This document shows, one piece after another, positions 1-8,809 of a stretch of 64,000 nucleotides of DNA. The translations under genes were made by a program, and so were the position numbers. Each line of letters begins with the position of its first letter. Positions within the stretch are counted from its first letter, which is position 1. The notes below the pieces were generated by a model that saw only the letters and a list, made by a program, of their open reading frames with translations, did no database searches and was not told the DNA's origin. Source of the stretch: an uncultured Bacteroides sp. (GTDB lineage Bacteria; Bacillota; Clostridia; Lachnospirales; Lachnospiraceae); the NCBI GenBank assembly GCA_945913015.1, contig CAMECH010000001.1, forward strand, positions 167,287 to 231,286, written 5' to 3'.

Positions 1-1
1 G

Positions 2-529
2 TACAGGGCATTTGCCGGTGTCACCGGTCTTCAGCTTCACAACTGGTATGACGACCGCCGTTACTGCGGTCACTGCGGCCATCCTATGAAGCACGGTGAA
101 AAGGAACGTATGATGTACTGTGAAAGCTGTAACAATATTGAATACCCGAAAATCTGTCCTGCCGTTATAGTCGGTGTTACCAACGGCAACCGTCTGCTTG
201 TATCAAAGTATGCCGGTCGCGAGTATAAGCGTTACGCCCTGATTGCAGGCTTTAATGAAATAGGTGAGTCAATCGAAGATACCGTGCGCCGCGAAGTAAT
301 GGAAGAAGTAGGTCTTCATGTCAAAAACATACGTTTTTACAAAAGCCAGCCCTGGCCTTTCTCTGATACGCTTCTCATGGGCTTCTGGTGTGAGCTTGAC
401 GGTGATGACACAATCACTCTTGATGAAAATGAACTCTCCATGGCAGCATGGGTGACAAAAGAAGAACTCCCGGCAGAGACCGATATAAGCCTCACCCGGG
501 AGATGATTAATGTGTTCAGACTTTCTTAG
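2..529 (+). CDS. nudC: NAD(+) diphosphatase NudC, 5'-truncated by window edge
   Basis: The reading frame is open from base 2, so the gene starts to the left of the window and only the C-terminal part (about 175 residues) is seen. It begins with a four-cysteine zinc ribbon (YCGHCGHP ... YCESCNN), followed by a NUDIX domain whose box reads GFNEIGESIEDTVRREVMEEVGL-like, with the REVMEE metal-binding glutamates intact. Zinc ribbon plus NUDIX is the NudC layout; the family hydrolyses NAD(H), or removes NAD caps from RNA, to give NMN(H) and AMP. The SQPWPF segment after the box is the NudC signature that separates it from other NUDIX enzymes. Its stop overlaps the convergent dehydratase gene by 14 bp. 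Confidence 0.9.
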   Translation, partial: YRAFAGVTGLQLHNWYDDRRYCGHCGHPMKHGEKERMMYCESCNNIEYPKICPAVIVGVTNGNRLLVSKYAGREYKRYALIAGFNEIGESIEDTVRREVMEEVGLHVKNIRFYKSQPWPFSDTLLMGFWCELDGDDTITLDENELSMAAWVTKEELPAETDISLTREMINVFRLS

Positions 530-2378
530 GCTGGTACGTCGGCACAACCTCTTTGATTAGCGAGCGGATATCCTCCTTCTCGTCATATGCCCATTGTTCA
601 AGGCGTTCAAGGTTATGTGCAAAGTTTTCCTTATCAAAATCAATTGGTTTGCCGATGTGTATCAGCTTATTTGCCGTTTCCTGAAGTCCCTCCTCGTCCA
701 TAAGAAGCTCCTCATAAAGTTTCTCTCCCGGACGCAGGCCTGTGTATACGATATTCATATCCACTCCCAGCGTGTAACCGGAAAGTCTGATAAGGTTCTT
801 GGCAAGGTCATCAATCTTAACCGGCTCACCCATATCAAGTACAAATATCTCTCCTCCCTTAGCATAGGCTCCTGCCTGAAGCACCAGAGAAACTGCCTCC
901 GGAATTGTCATAAAATATCTTATAATATTAGGGTCCGTAACCGTTACGGGACCTCCCGCTTCAATCTGCTTCTTAAACAGCGGTATAACGCTTCCGTTAC
1001 TTCCAAGAACATTGCCGAATCTTACAGCTACATAATCGGTTTTTGACTTTTCATTAAATGACTGGACAATCATTTCGCATATGCGCTTTGTTGCTCCCAT
1101 TACGTTAGTAGGGTTGACCGCCTTGTCAGTTGATATAAGCACAAATTTCTCAGCGCCGTATTTATCTGCCATTCTGGCTACATTATATGTTCCGATTACA
1201 TTATTTTTGACTGCTTCATTAGGACTTTCCTCCATCAGCGGCACATGCTTGTGAGCTGCCGCATGATAGATAATATCCGGTCTGTACTGCTCAAATATTG
1301 ACTCAAGACGGCCGACATTGCGCACAGAACCTATAAGCGTCTCAACATTGGCATCTCTGTGTTCCCTGAAAAGCTCCTGCTGTATATCGTAGGCATTGTT
1401 CTCATAAATATCAAAGATAATCAGCTTTCTCGGCTTGTGAGAAACAAGCTGGCGGCAGAGCTCGCTTCCGATTGAGCCGCCTCCTCCGGTAACAAGCACA
1501 ACCTTATCCTTAACATAGCCCATAATTGATTCAATATCGACTTCTACAGGGTTTCTTCCAAGTAAATCAAGCACATCAACCCGACGGATATCTTTGATAT
1601 TAATCTCTCCGTCCACCATCTGGTAAACACCCGGAAGAATCTTCAAGTCACAGTCGGTTTCCTTACAAATGCTGAGTATAGCTTTACGGTTCTCAACGGA
1701 AGCTGACGGGATTGCAAAAATAATTTCATCCACATCATACTGCTTTGCCATTTCCTTAATGTCATCACGGGTTCCTACAACCTTAATACCGTGAATATAT
1801 TTTCCGACCTTGTTAGGATTATCGTCAATTACACATACAACCTTGCTGTTTGCAAGATAGTGGCTTATTGAAATCTCACGTATAAGCACATTCGTTGCAT
1901 TGCCCGCACCTATAATCATGATTCTGACATCATCTTCTGTTGTGCGGTATCTGTTAAGTCCGGTACGGATAAAACGGTACATAAAACGGCTTGCACTCAC
2001 TGAAACAACAAGGAATATCCATGTCATAAAATATGTGCTTCGCGGAAGCCCCAGCCCCAGAAACATTGTCACGCAGCAATGAATTACCTCTGATATCGTA
2101 CATGCCTCAACAATCTTGTAAAGCTCGGTTATGCTGGCATATTCCCACAGACTGTGGTAGATTCTGCAAAACCAGAATACAAGAAGTGTAATCAGGGTGA
2201 ACGGAATCATAAACTGCTCATATTTATAAATATATTCTTCAGGTATACTCTCTATTGTTACATTAAAACGCATAAGGAGTGCCAGAAGCACGGATATATT
2301 TACAAGAATTATATCCATTGTAATCAGGCAGACGCGTCTTACAAAAAGTTGTATTTTATCCTTTCTGGTCTGATTCAT
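516..2378 (-). CDS. Membrane nucleoside-diphosphate-sugar 4,6-dehydratase (FlaA1/CapD/PglF type)
   Basis: A 620-residue protein. The first 130 or so residues hold about four hydrophobic helices, followed by a CoA-binding-like Rossmann fold (IIGAGNA) and then an extended-SDR domain with the TGGGGSIGSE nucleotide-binding loop. The catalytic region reads STDKAVNPTNVMGATKR: the usual SDR tyrosine is replaced by methionine and the Thr-Asp-Lys set is present, as in PglF. The family converts UDP-GlcNAc to the 4-keto-6-deoxy sugar. With the DegT aminotransferase and sugar transferase upstream, it suggests synthesis of a 4-amino-4,6-dideoxy sugar for a surface glycan. I chose the ATG at 2378; a GTG one codon upstream (2381) is equally possible. 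It is the last gene of the leftward glycan block. Confidence 0.88.
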   Translation of the reverse strand: MNQTRKDKIQLFVRRVCLITMDIILVNISVLLALLMRFNVTIESIPEEYIYKYEQFMIPFTLITLLVFWFCRIYHSLWEYASITELYKIVEACTISEVIHCCVTMFLGLGLPRSTYFMTWIFLVVSVSASRFMYRFIRTGLNRYRTTEDDVRIMIIGAGNATNVLIREISISHYLANSKVVCVIDDNPNKVGKYIHGIKVVGTRDDIKEMAKQYDVDEIIFAIPSASVENRKAILSICKETDCDLKILPGVYQMVDGEINIKDIRRVDVLDLLGRNPVEVDIESIMGYVKDKVVLVTGGGGSIGSELCRQLVSHKPRKLIIFDIYENNAYDIQQELFREHRDANVETLIGSVRNVGRLESIFEQYRPDIIYHAAAHKHVPLMEESPNEAVKNNVIGTYNVARMADKYGAEKFVLISTDKAVNPTNVMGATKRICEMIVQSFNEKSKTDYVAVRFGNVLGSNGSVIPLFKKQIEAGGPVTVTDPNIIRYFMTIPEAVSLVLQAGAYAKGGEIFVLDMGEPVKIDDLAKNLIRLSGYTLGVDMNIVYTGLRPGEKLYEELLMDEEGLQETANKLIHIGKPIDFDKENFAHNLERLEQWAYDEKEDIRSLIKEVVPTYQPKKV

Positions 2379-2455
2379 CACAATCCATCCTCAAATAATA
2401 CTATATTAATTAATGATTCATGGCGCATTATAACACATATATGTTTAATATTCCA

Positions 2456-3502
2456 TTAATTTTTATATTCACGTAAAAATGCCGGAAGTTTCAGGAAACC
2501 TGCAACAGTTCCTATGCCGTAGCTTATATGCAAAAGGAAGAAGAGTACCGGAAGGCAGACATTAGTTATATTGCGCGCCTTTGGTTTTGCCGTTACAACA
2601 GCCATTACAGCCATCAGAACCGCAAGCAGCCAGTATGCTCCCCACATAATTCCGGTAAGACATGCCACAACGCCGAAAGCTGCTGACGCATGTACGCATG
2701 AAGTAACAGCAAGCAAAAGCGCAGACATAATAATTGCCATAACAAATGCAAACGGCACATAATGATACAGTGACAGACATTCAGGGCATACGCCCGTTGT
2801 CAGCGCTATCCAGAAGCCGTTGGCATATTTTTGTTTAAGCATTTTGCCCAGAGAGCTTCTTATATGCTGGAAAGAGACAATCTGAGGGTCAAAACACAGC
2901 CTGTATCCTGCCTTGCGTATCCTGTAATGAATTTCATTGTCCTCAGTTCTTCCGAGCTTTTCATTAAAACCGCCTACGCTCTCAAACACCTCACGCCTGT
3001 ATGCCGCATGAAACATTGAATTTACATAGCTTCGTCCCGGGTTACGACGGTACGGCGCAATGCTGCTTCCAAACATCGAGCTTTCCGCAAGCAGAAGTGT
3101 CTGCTGCCACGGCGTATCATCATCAATTACATTTGGTCTTGCACCTCCTGCAATATCTTCACCGCTTTCAAGCACCCGGACATTCTTAGTCACGAAATCC
3201 GATGGTATTCTCGCATGTGCATCCACCTTAAGAATCGCTTCGCCATTATATGCTTTAAGAGCAACATTCCACCCGCACGGAAGCGTTTTCTTCGGATTAT
3301 CAAGTACCAGAACCTGTCTGAACTCCGTGTGCACTGCCGCAAATTCCTGCATCACGGATTTGGTAGAGTCTGTTGAAGCGCTGTCAACTAACACAATCTC
3401 CATATAGGAATGGTCATAATCCTGTGCGCATATATCCTCAAGGATACCCGGCAGAGTCTTTTCCTCATTGTATGCAATTACACATATTGTCATGAAAATC
3501 AT
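2456..3502 (-). CDS. Family 2 glycosyltransferase with C-terminal membrane helices (ExoA-like)
   Basis: A 348-residue protein. The N-terminus has the GT-A fold start (ICVIAYNEEKTL) and the nucleotide-binding VLVDSASTDST. The DxD-like motif is in LKVDAHARI, and an acidic GRTEDNEIHYR segment fits the catalytic base of GT2 enzymes. About three hydrophobic helices follow from residue 245, giving a membrane-anchored ExoA/succinoglycan-type layout. It probably adds a sugar to the lipid-linked intermediate made by the neighbouring sugar transferase. The start is supported by GAGGAA nine bases upstream. Donor and acceptor cannot be read from the sequence. Confidence 0.82.
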   Translation of the reverse strand: MIFMTICVIAYNEEKTLPGILEDICAQDYDHSYMEIVLVDSASTDSTKSVMQEFAAVHTEFRQVLVLDNPKKTLPCGWNVALKAYNGEAILKVDAHARIPSDFVTKNVRVLESGEDIAGGARPNVIDDDTPWQQTLLLAESSMFGSSIAPYRRNPGRSYVNSMFHAAYRREVFESVGGFNEKLGRTEDNEIHYRIRKAGYRLCFDPQIVSFQHIRSSLGKMLKQKYANGFWIALTTGVCPECLSLYHYVPFAFVMAIIMSALLLAVTSCVHASAAFGVVACLTGIMWGAYWLLAVLMAVMAVVTAKPKARNITNVCLPVLFFLLHISYGIGTVAGFLKLPAFLREYKN

Positions 3503-3545
3503 GTCTTAGTTCCTCACTGAAAATGTCAAAACAAAATAACAAATC

Positions 3546-4229
3546 CTAAAATACGGCAAGAACTGTCTGTACCATTGTGGCAAGCTCTGAAATAAAGCTG
3601 AATTTACGAATGCTCTCAAGATTATATCGCATTTTGCCCGGCAATACTTTCTCTATATAAACTTTGTCTATGTCATCGGCACCCGCAAGCAGCTCATCCT
3701 CATCCTTATATTTTATACTTGCCTGCGAAGTGATTCCTGCCGGCAAAAGCAGCGTTGCATTCATCTCGTCGGTATATGCATCAACATACCGTTTAACCTC
3801 CGGCCTTGTCCCGACAAATGTCATATCGCCGTTCAGCACGTTAATTAACTGCGGAAGCTCATCAAGTCGTATTTTCCTGAGCATTTTGCCAACACGTGTA
3901 ATCCTGCTGTCATGCTCCACCGTCACAAGTGAACCGAGCTTATCTGCCCTGTCAACCATCGTTCTGAACTTATAGATTCTAAAAACCCTTCCATAGCGCG
4001 TTATGCGCTCCTGTCTGAAAAAGACCGGTCCCTTTGAGTCCAGCTTTATCATAACAGCAATAACCAGCATAACCGGACAGAGTATTATCAGCATTAAAAA
4101 TGAGGCAGCTATGTCAAAAATGCGCTTAAGCACAAGGCTTACTTTCTTTTTTGATAAAATGTCATAGTATTCCCTGACTGCATTTGTTCTCATAAATTCA
4201 GGAAGCTCGTCCCATTTTTTCAGATGCAT
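3546..4229 (-). CDS. Initiating sugar-phosphate transferase (bacterial sugar transferase family)
   Basis: A 227-residue PglC/WbaP-family protein. After a short N-terminal extension comes the re-entrant hydrophobic helix (about residues 37-58), then the family motifs GPVFFRQER, YKFRTM, IRLDELPQLINVL and TRPE. These enzymes move a sugar-1-phosphate from a nucleotide sugar onto undecaprenyl phosphate at the cytoplasmic face, which starts glycan assembly. A good site (AAAGGAGAGGGT) precedes the ATG. It lies between the GT2 gene and the DegT aminotransferase, so its substrate is likely the amino-deoxy sugar made by its neighbours. That is inference from context. Confidence 0.87.
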   Translation of the reverse strand: MHLKKWDELPEFMRTNAVREYYDILSKKKVSLVLKRIFDIAASFLMLIILCPVMLVIAVMIKLDSKGPVFFRQERITRYGRVFRIYKFRTMVDRADKLGSLVTVEHDSRITRVGKMLRKIRLDELPQLINVLNGDMTFVGTRPEVKRYVDAYTDEMNATLLLPAGITSQASIKYKDEDELLAGADDIDKVYIEKVLPGKMRYNLESIRKFSFISELATMVQTVLAVF

Positions 4230-4273
4230 ACCCTCTCCTTTCCCCGGTTACATAACAGCGTTTAAAAATATTT

Positions 4274-5554
4274 CTACTGATTATTGCGGAGTGCTGTCTT
4301 AAAACACTCAATTACATACTCCGCTTCCTCATCAGTAAGACATGTATGAAGCGGAAGTGTGATTTCATTAGCATACTGTGCATATGCATTCGGATAATCA
4401 TCAATTGAAAATCCGAGATTCTTATATGCAGTATGAAGCGGAAGCGGCTTGAAGTGAACGTTGGTAGCCACGCCCATCTCTGCCATATCCTTAATAATCT
4501 TATTGCGGTAATCACTGTCTTTTCCTTTAAGTCTTACAAGATAAAGGTGTCCGCTTGACCTAAACTCATCACCTGTGCCGTTGTCAGCACTGTCTGACAG
4601 TATATCCGCAGCCTTTCCAAGTATCTGCGGCTGATTGGAGTAATGCTTAAGCACTTCCACAGGACAGTCCGCAAGTCCCTTTGTGTATACATTTATTATA
4701 TCTTCACGGCGCTTCAGGATACCCGGATATCTCTTCATCTGAACAAGACCTATCGCTGCCATGATATCTGTCATATTGCATTTGTAGTACGGAGCCACAA
4801 TATCATATTCCCATGCGCCAAGCTGTGTCTTTGCGAGGGCATCCTTAGACTGTCCGTGAAGACACAGAAGCATAAGTTTCTTATAAATGTCTGCACTGTC
4901 CACTCCGTCAATTTTCTTCCAGACAAGTGCTCCGCCCTCTCCTGTTGTAAAATTCTTTACCGCATGGAATGAATATGCCGTAAAATCCGCACACTCACCG
5001 CTCATTCTGCCTGCTCTTGACGCACCAAGGCCATGCGCGGAATCAGCCAGTATCATTATCCTTCCAAATGCCTCCTGCAGCTCATTGGCAGGCTTAAAAA
5101 GAGATTTTTTTGCTTCGGCTGTCGCATGAAGTCTGTTGTAGTCAACCATAACGCCTGCAATATCTACGGCAATGACAGCCTTTGTCTTCTCTGTGATTGC
5201 GGCTTCAACCGCATCATAGTCGATATGGTATGAACCCGGTGCGACATCAACAAGCACAAGCTTTGCACCGACATGGCACACAACACTTGCCGAGGCTGTA
5301 TATGTGTATGCAGGAACAATAACCTCATCCCCCGGTCCCACGCCAAACAGATGAAGTGCACACTCAAGTGCCGCTGTTGCGGAATTAAGGCATGCGCAGC
5401 CATCGGAATTGACATATTCTGCAATTTCCTTTTCAAGCTGCTTTGTCTTAGGTCCTGTCGTAAGCCATCCCGAGCGCATTACTTCTGCGACTGCTTCTAT
5501 CTCCTCCTCTGTTATGTCCGGTGGTGAAAATTTTACATTCATTTTCTTATTCAT
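4274..5554 (-). CDS. DegT/DnrJ/EryC1/StrS-family sugar aminotransferase
   Basis: A 426-residue PLP enzyme. It carries the family's N-terminal FSPPDITEEEIEAV entry, the PAYTYTASASV cofactor-phosphate region, the DSAHGLGA aspartate motif and the SFHAVKNFTTGEGG lysine motif where PLP is bound. Such enzymes aminate 4-keto (or 3-keto) nucleotide sugars. Paired with the PglF-like dehydratase it would be the PglE-type step of a bacillosamine-like pathway; no acetyltransferase (PglD) is visible. A poorly conserved insertion of about 15 residues (ILSDSADNGTGDEF) precedes the C-terminal domain. AAAGGA seven bases upstream supports the ATG. Confidence 0.88.
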   Translation of the reverse strand: MNKKMNVKFSPPDITEEEIEAVAEVMRSGWLTTGPKTKQLEKEIAEYVNSDGCACLNSATAALECALHLFGVGPGDEVIVPAYTYTASASVVCHVGAKLVLVDVAPGSYHIDYDAVEAAITEKTKAVIAVDIAGVMVDYNRLHATAEAKKSLFKPANELQEAFGRIMILADSAHGLGASRAGRMSGECADFTAYSFHAVKNFTTGEGGALVWKKIDGVDSADIYKKLMLLCLHGQSKDALAKTQLGAWEYDIVAPYYKCNMTDIMAAIGLVQMKRYPGILKRREDIINVYTKGLADCPVEVLKHYSNQPQILGKAADILSDSADNGTGDEFRSSGHLYLVRLKGKDSDYRNKIIKDMAEMGVATNVHFKPLPLHTAYKNLGFSIDDYPNAYAQYANEITLPLHTCLTDEEAEYVIECFKTALRNNQ

Positions 5555-5659
5555 AATATTATCCTTTCACTGCTGTTTTATCCATTGCGGACATCTTCCG
5601 CAAATACACCTTTAATTATATCTTTACTGATATCTTTAATGATACCTTTAATTATGCTC

Positions 5660-7189
5660 TCAATTGGCTGCCGGCTTTGTTTCCTGATGCGAAGATGATG
5701 ACTCTGACGCTGTCTGTGAAACACTTTCCTGACCAACCGCATTTTTTAATTCAAGTTCAGGAAATGAGTAGTTAATATCTCCGGTTGCATTCGGTATGTC
5801 TATTGAATAGCTTCTTGTCTGTCTTCCTGCCATCGTAAGCGCAATAACCATTGTTCCTGCCTTTTTTTCAACCGAAACCGGAGCCATTCCGACGTAGGAA
5901 TTATTAACATAAACTGCCGTACCCTGCGGTTCTTTGATATTGACATAATATCCTTCTGTAAGATTTTTTACGGTTCCGTTTACAATGTCTGTGTTGCTTT
6001 TCGTGGTTTTCACGGAAGATGTCCAGCTTTGTATCTGTCCCGACTTTGTTGTCTGCGCTGCACCGCTTGTCTGTGCCGCAGTCGCTGACTTTGAGGTACT
6101 CGACTTTGATATTGACATATCAATTATCTTTTTCTCATAACTTTGCTTTACAAAAAATACTTCTTCATAAACGAGATAATTATTCGCCCTTAACACAACC
6201 GTGTGCTTTCCGTAGTCAAGTGTAAGCGGCTCATCATATGAAACCTGCGTTCCGTCTATATACATAACCGCTCCCGCAGGAGTTACGGAAAATTCAACCA
6301 TTCCGTTCTTGACTGCCTCAGTTCTGTATTCACTGAAATCAAGCGTCACATCCTTATCCTTTTCAATTTTGACTGACTTGCTTCCTGACAGAGTCCTCGA
6401 CATATTCTGTATTGAAACCTTATATTCTCCCTCAGGCACGGTCATAAGCATGTCCTTGCTTACGATTGCAACCATTTCTGTTCCGACATCCACAAATCCG
6501 CCGACAAAGTTATCAACTCCCGTAAGTTTAAGATAGCCATGTCCTCTGTCAACATTGACCGAATAAACGGTTTTGTCAATCCCGCAAACTGTAACAACAT
6601 CCTGCTTCATAATCTCAGCCGGCTGTATCCTGTCACTGCCCGACATAACGACTGCGGATTTTGCATATTTGTATGTATTTGAACTTACAGTCGCAACCTG
6701 CTCACGCTCGTCTGCCACAAATCCCGTAATCTCCGATATTCTCCACGCTTTCTTCGACTCGGTTATGCTTACCGCCAGTCCGTCTTTATTGCATACAACA
6801 TCATAGATAGCACACATCTTCATCTTGGCTGTGGTAATAATTGTGTCATATTTATTTCTGATGTCAGTGCTGCCACCAAATGCAACCTCATATTCATTGC
6901 CGCTCTCAACATCCATATAATGCATCTTGCGGGAATTCGTATCAATATATGTAAATACACCGGTAAGCCTGATTTCATTGGGATTTTCCGCCGCTTCACT
7001 TTGCTGCACCGCCTTACTTGCAATCGGAAGTATGGCACTTCCCGGCGTTATTGAAGAACCTGACTTTTTTGAAAATGAACACGCTACAAGCGAAAAAGAC
7101 ATGACAACCGCGAGAATAACCGCTCCCGCCGCACTGCATGCCTCTTTACTTTCTTTTATTAAGTTGCTGAATCTGCGCATAAAATCCAT
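5660..7189 (-). CDS. PEGA-domain lipoprotein, cell-surface, function unknown
   Basis: A 509-residue predicted lipoprotein. It has a basic N-terminus, a hydrophobic stretch and a lipobox ending VAC near residue 40. Two PEGA-type repeats are visible, one centred on VTPAGAVMYIDGTQVSYDEP and a second on EPQGTAVYVNNSYVGMAPVS, separated by a Ser/Thr-rich linker. PEGA domains are found in surface and envelope proteins and give no enzyme activity. The GGAG six bases before the ATG at 7189 decides the start; a GTG at 7201 is in frame but overlaps that site. It is followed by the glycan genes, so a role at the cell wall or glycan layer is plausible but unproven. Confidence 0.7.
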   Translation of the reverse strand: MDFMRRFSNLIKESKEACSAAGAVILAVVMSFSLVACSFSKKSGSSITPGSAILPIASKAVQQSEAAENPNEIRLTGVFTYIDTNSRKMHYMDVESGNEYEVAFGGSTDIRNKYDTIITTAKMKMCAIYDVVCNKDGLAVSITESKKAWRISEITGFVADEREQVATVSSNTYKYAKSAVVMSGSDRIQPAEIMKQDVVTVCGIDKTVYSVNVDRGHGYLKLTGVDNFVGGFVDVGTEMVAIVSKDMLMTVPEGEYKVSIQNMSRTLSGSKSVKIEKDKDVTLDFSEYRTEAVKNGMVEFSVTPAGAVMYIDGTQVSYDEPLTLDYGKHTVVLRANNYLVYEEVFFVKQSYEKKIIDMSISKSSTSKSATAAQTSGAAQTTKSGQIQSWTSSVKTTKSNTDIVNGTVKNLTEGYYVNIKEPQGTAVYVNNSYVGMAPVSVEKKAGTMVIALTMAGRQTRSYSIDIPNATGDINYSFPELELKNAVGQESVSQTASESSSSHQETKPAAN

Positions 7190-7272
7190 ATTTTTCTCCA
7201 CTGCATTCAGGTTCGGACTATAACGTCTCCACTACTGCTATATATCTAAACCATTTTAGCATAACGCCTGTT

Positions 7273-8259
7273 TTAATGCAATGACTGTACAAATTTTTGA
7301 CGAATGTCATTCTGCGCTATTACATTCTCAAGCTTTTCAAAGCTCTTCCTCGGAATCCAGCTCTTATTGGAACTGTGATAAAAGTTAATTATTTTCCAGA
7401 ATTTCTCCGGATACATAAAATTTATCTCCAGCAATTTCCTGTCTGTTTCACCGATTGTACGAACAGAATCGTATGCCTCAAGAATCATATGCCCCAGACT
7501 TACGTCCCACTCATTTTTTTCAAGAAGTTTGCGCATGAACTGATATAAATCAGAAATCTGGCAGTCAACACAGCAGTGCTCAAAATTAGTAACCGCATTC
7601 CCTCGATTAGACAACAGCACATTGTGATAATTATAGCTGCCATGACACAATTCAAGTGATGTACGTGCCTTTTCCAGCCTTTTTCCATAATCTGTTCCCT
7701 CCAAAAGTTCTATTGCCTCAAGCGCTTCTTCATGAAAAGGCACCAGCACCTTTCTTATCAGCATTTCAAAATCATTCTTGTTTTTCTTGGTTTTAAGATA
7801 ATTTCCCACCATCCTCATTTCTTTTGTATGCTTGTCGAACTTCATTCTCAGGTCACTTGCATTATTATAGCGGATAAGCTCCTCACATTTTTCCATTTCA
7901 TCAAGCTTTATGTGAAGCTTTGCGAGCAGTCTCGCCGCCTCAATTATGTTATCCACATTTTTTACATCACATTCTTTTCCGTCAAACCAGTTTTTCAACA
8001 CATACCTGCGTCCCTGCGTATCCTGCGCAAACAGGCTTCCATCCAAGGTTTTTACATATGTATCAATATATCTGAACCCGGTCATTTCCAGACTCTTTGT
8101 TATCCTGTCTTCCCGCTCGTAAAATCCGTCACTTTTAGTACACTCGTACAACAATTTAATGCCATCGCCTGTGGCAGCAACGATTCCTCCGCGGGCACGC
8201 GCACTCTTTAGCGCCTCAAGTCCATACTGCTCTAACACGACCAATGCTTTCTCATTCAT
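7273..8259 (-). CDS. CotS-family spore-coat kinase-like protein, probably catalytically degenerate
   Basis: A 328-residue protein resembling the CotS/YsxE family, which has the choline/aminoglycoside-kinase fold and is linked to spore coats. N-lobe features include FRYIDTYVKTLDG and RRYVLKNW with the ATP-contacting lysine. The catalytic loop reads CHGSYNYHNVL, where the family normally has HGD, and the following metal-binding DFD-like motif reads NFEHCCVD. Both catalytic acids therefore appear changed, so a structural or pseudokinase role is likely. It is divergent from the trp operon, and the start regions are only about 80 bp from the trp promoter. Family assignment is from motif layout only. 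Confidence 0.68.
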   Translation of the reverse strand: MNEKALVVLEQYGLEALKSARARGGIVAATGDGIKLLYECTKSDGFYEREDRITKSLEMTGFRYIDTYVKTLDGSLFAQDTQGRRYVLKNWFDGKECDVKNVDNIIEAARLLAKLHIKLDEMEKCEELIRYNNASDLRMKFDKHTKEMRMVGNYLKTKKNKNDFEMLIRKVLVPFHEEALEAIELLEGTDYGKRLEKARTSLELCHGSYNYHNVLLSNRGNAVTNFEHCCVDCQISDLYQFMRKLLEKNEWDVSLGHMILEAYDSVRTIGETDRKLLEINFMYPEKFWKIINFYHSSNKSWIPRKSFEKLENVIAQNDIRQKFVQSLH

Positions 8260-8340
8260 AATATGGCAAAAATCCCCCTCAACGTATCTTTTTTATAAAT
8301 ATGAGCCGGCCAGAAAAATTATGACTTCGCAAAAATTTTC

Positions 8341-8368
8341 TTGACAAATTATCCAATGGTGTTAGAAT
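8341..8368 (+). promoter_or_regulatory. trp operon promoter (vegetative type)
   Basis: TTGACA (8341-8346) and TAGAAT (8363-8368) are separated by 16 bases, a near-consensus vegetative promoter. Transcription should begin near 8375, just before the T-box leader. Confidence 0.8.
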
Positions 8369-8612
8369 AGGCTTAGTTGTTTAGTTTAATATATTCTAAA
8401 TCCTTTGATCAAAAGCAAGTAGCATTTAGAACGGCGTTACAGAGAGCTGTGCATTGGTGTGAGCATGGCACGTACGATAGGTGTGAATGGGTTTGTGAGG
8501 AGCAGGGTGAACGCTTGTTAAAGTCAAGTAGCCCCCGCCGCGGTTCCTGCGTAAGTGGAAAGAGTATTAATGCGAAAAGCTGCGTACTTTATATAGTCAG
8601 GTAGGTCTATGC

Positions 8613-8646
8613 AGCATTGTCATTAATTGACGATGCTTATTTTTTT
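8613..8646 (+). terminator. Extra terminator-like hairpin inside the trp T-box leader
   Basis: AGCATTGTCA (8613-8622) and TGACGATGCT (8628-8637) pair around a small loop and are followed by TATTTTTTT. This has the form of an intrinsic terminator but lies upstream of the T-box sequence. It may simply be Stem III of the leader, or an additional attenuation point. Confidence 0.5.
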
Positions 8647-8730
8647 AACACGCGCTCTTTCCCTGATACTTATTGAGGCTGTTTATACAGCGAATAAGGG
8701 TGGCACCACGGAGGTCATTATTACCATCGT

Positions 8731-8770
8731 CCCTGAGAATTGCAGTCAATGCATTTCTCAGGGTTTTTTT
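8731..8770 (+). terminator. T-box regulated attenuator terminator before trpE
   Basis: CCCTGAGAA (from 8731) pairs with TTCTCAGGG (ending 8763) and is followed by a run of seven T. This is the regulated terminator of the tryptophan T-box. Confidence 0.92.
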
Positions 8771-8809
8771 ATCCTCTGACATCATGCAATCTGAAAGGAG
8801 ATAAACATT

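Larger units (their letters stand above)
8375..8770 (+). promoter_or_regulatory. Tryptophan T-box riboswitch leader of the trp operon
   Basis: The leader between the promoter and trpE carries the T-box hallmark AGGGTGGCACCACGG at 8697-8711. It is followed directly by an intrinsic terminator, so the T-box sequence and the terminator compete. Upstream, Stem I can be drawn from about 8433 to 8515 (GGCGTT pairing with AACGC). It holds AGAGAG, the ATTGGTG loop region and GTGTGAATGGG, in which TGG (8488-8490) sits where the specifier triplet is expected. UGG is the tryptophan codon, in agreement with the genes downstream. Uncharged tRNA-Trp would stabilise the antiterminator and turn the operon on. 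The leader is long, with an extra hairpin between Stem I and the T-box. Confidence 0.92.

Noticed and set aside
8377-8604. 75-codon open frame in the trp leader
   Set aside because: It lies within the T-box leader and overlaps Stem I and the specifier; it has no ribosome site and no family resemblance.
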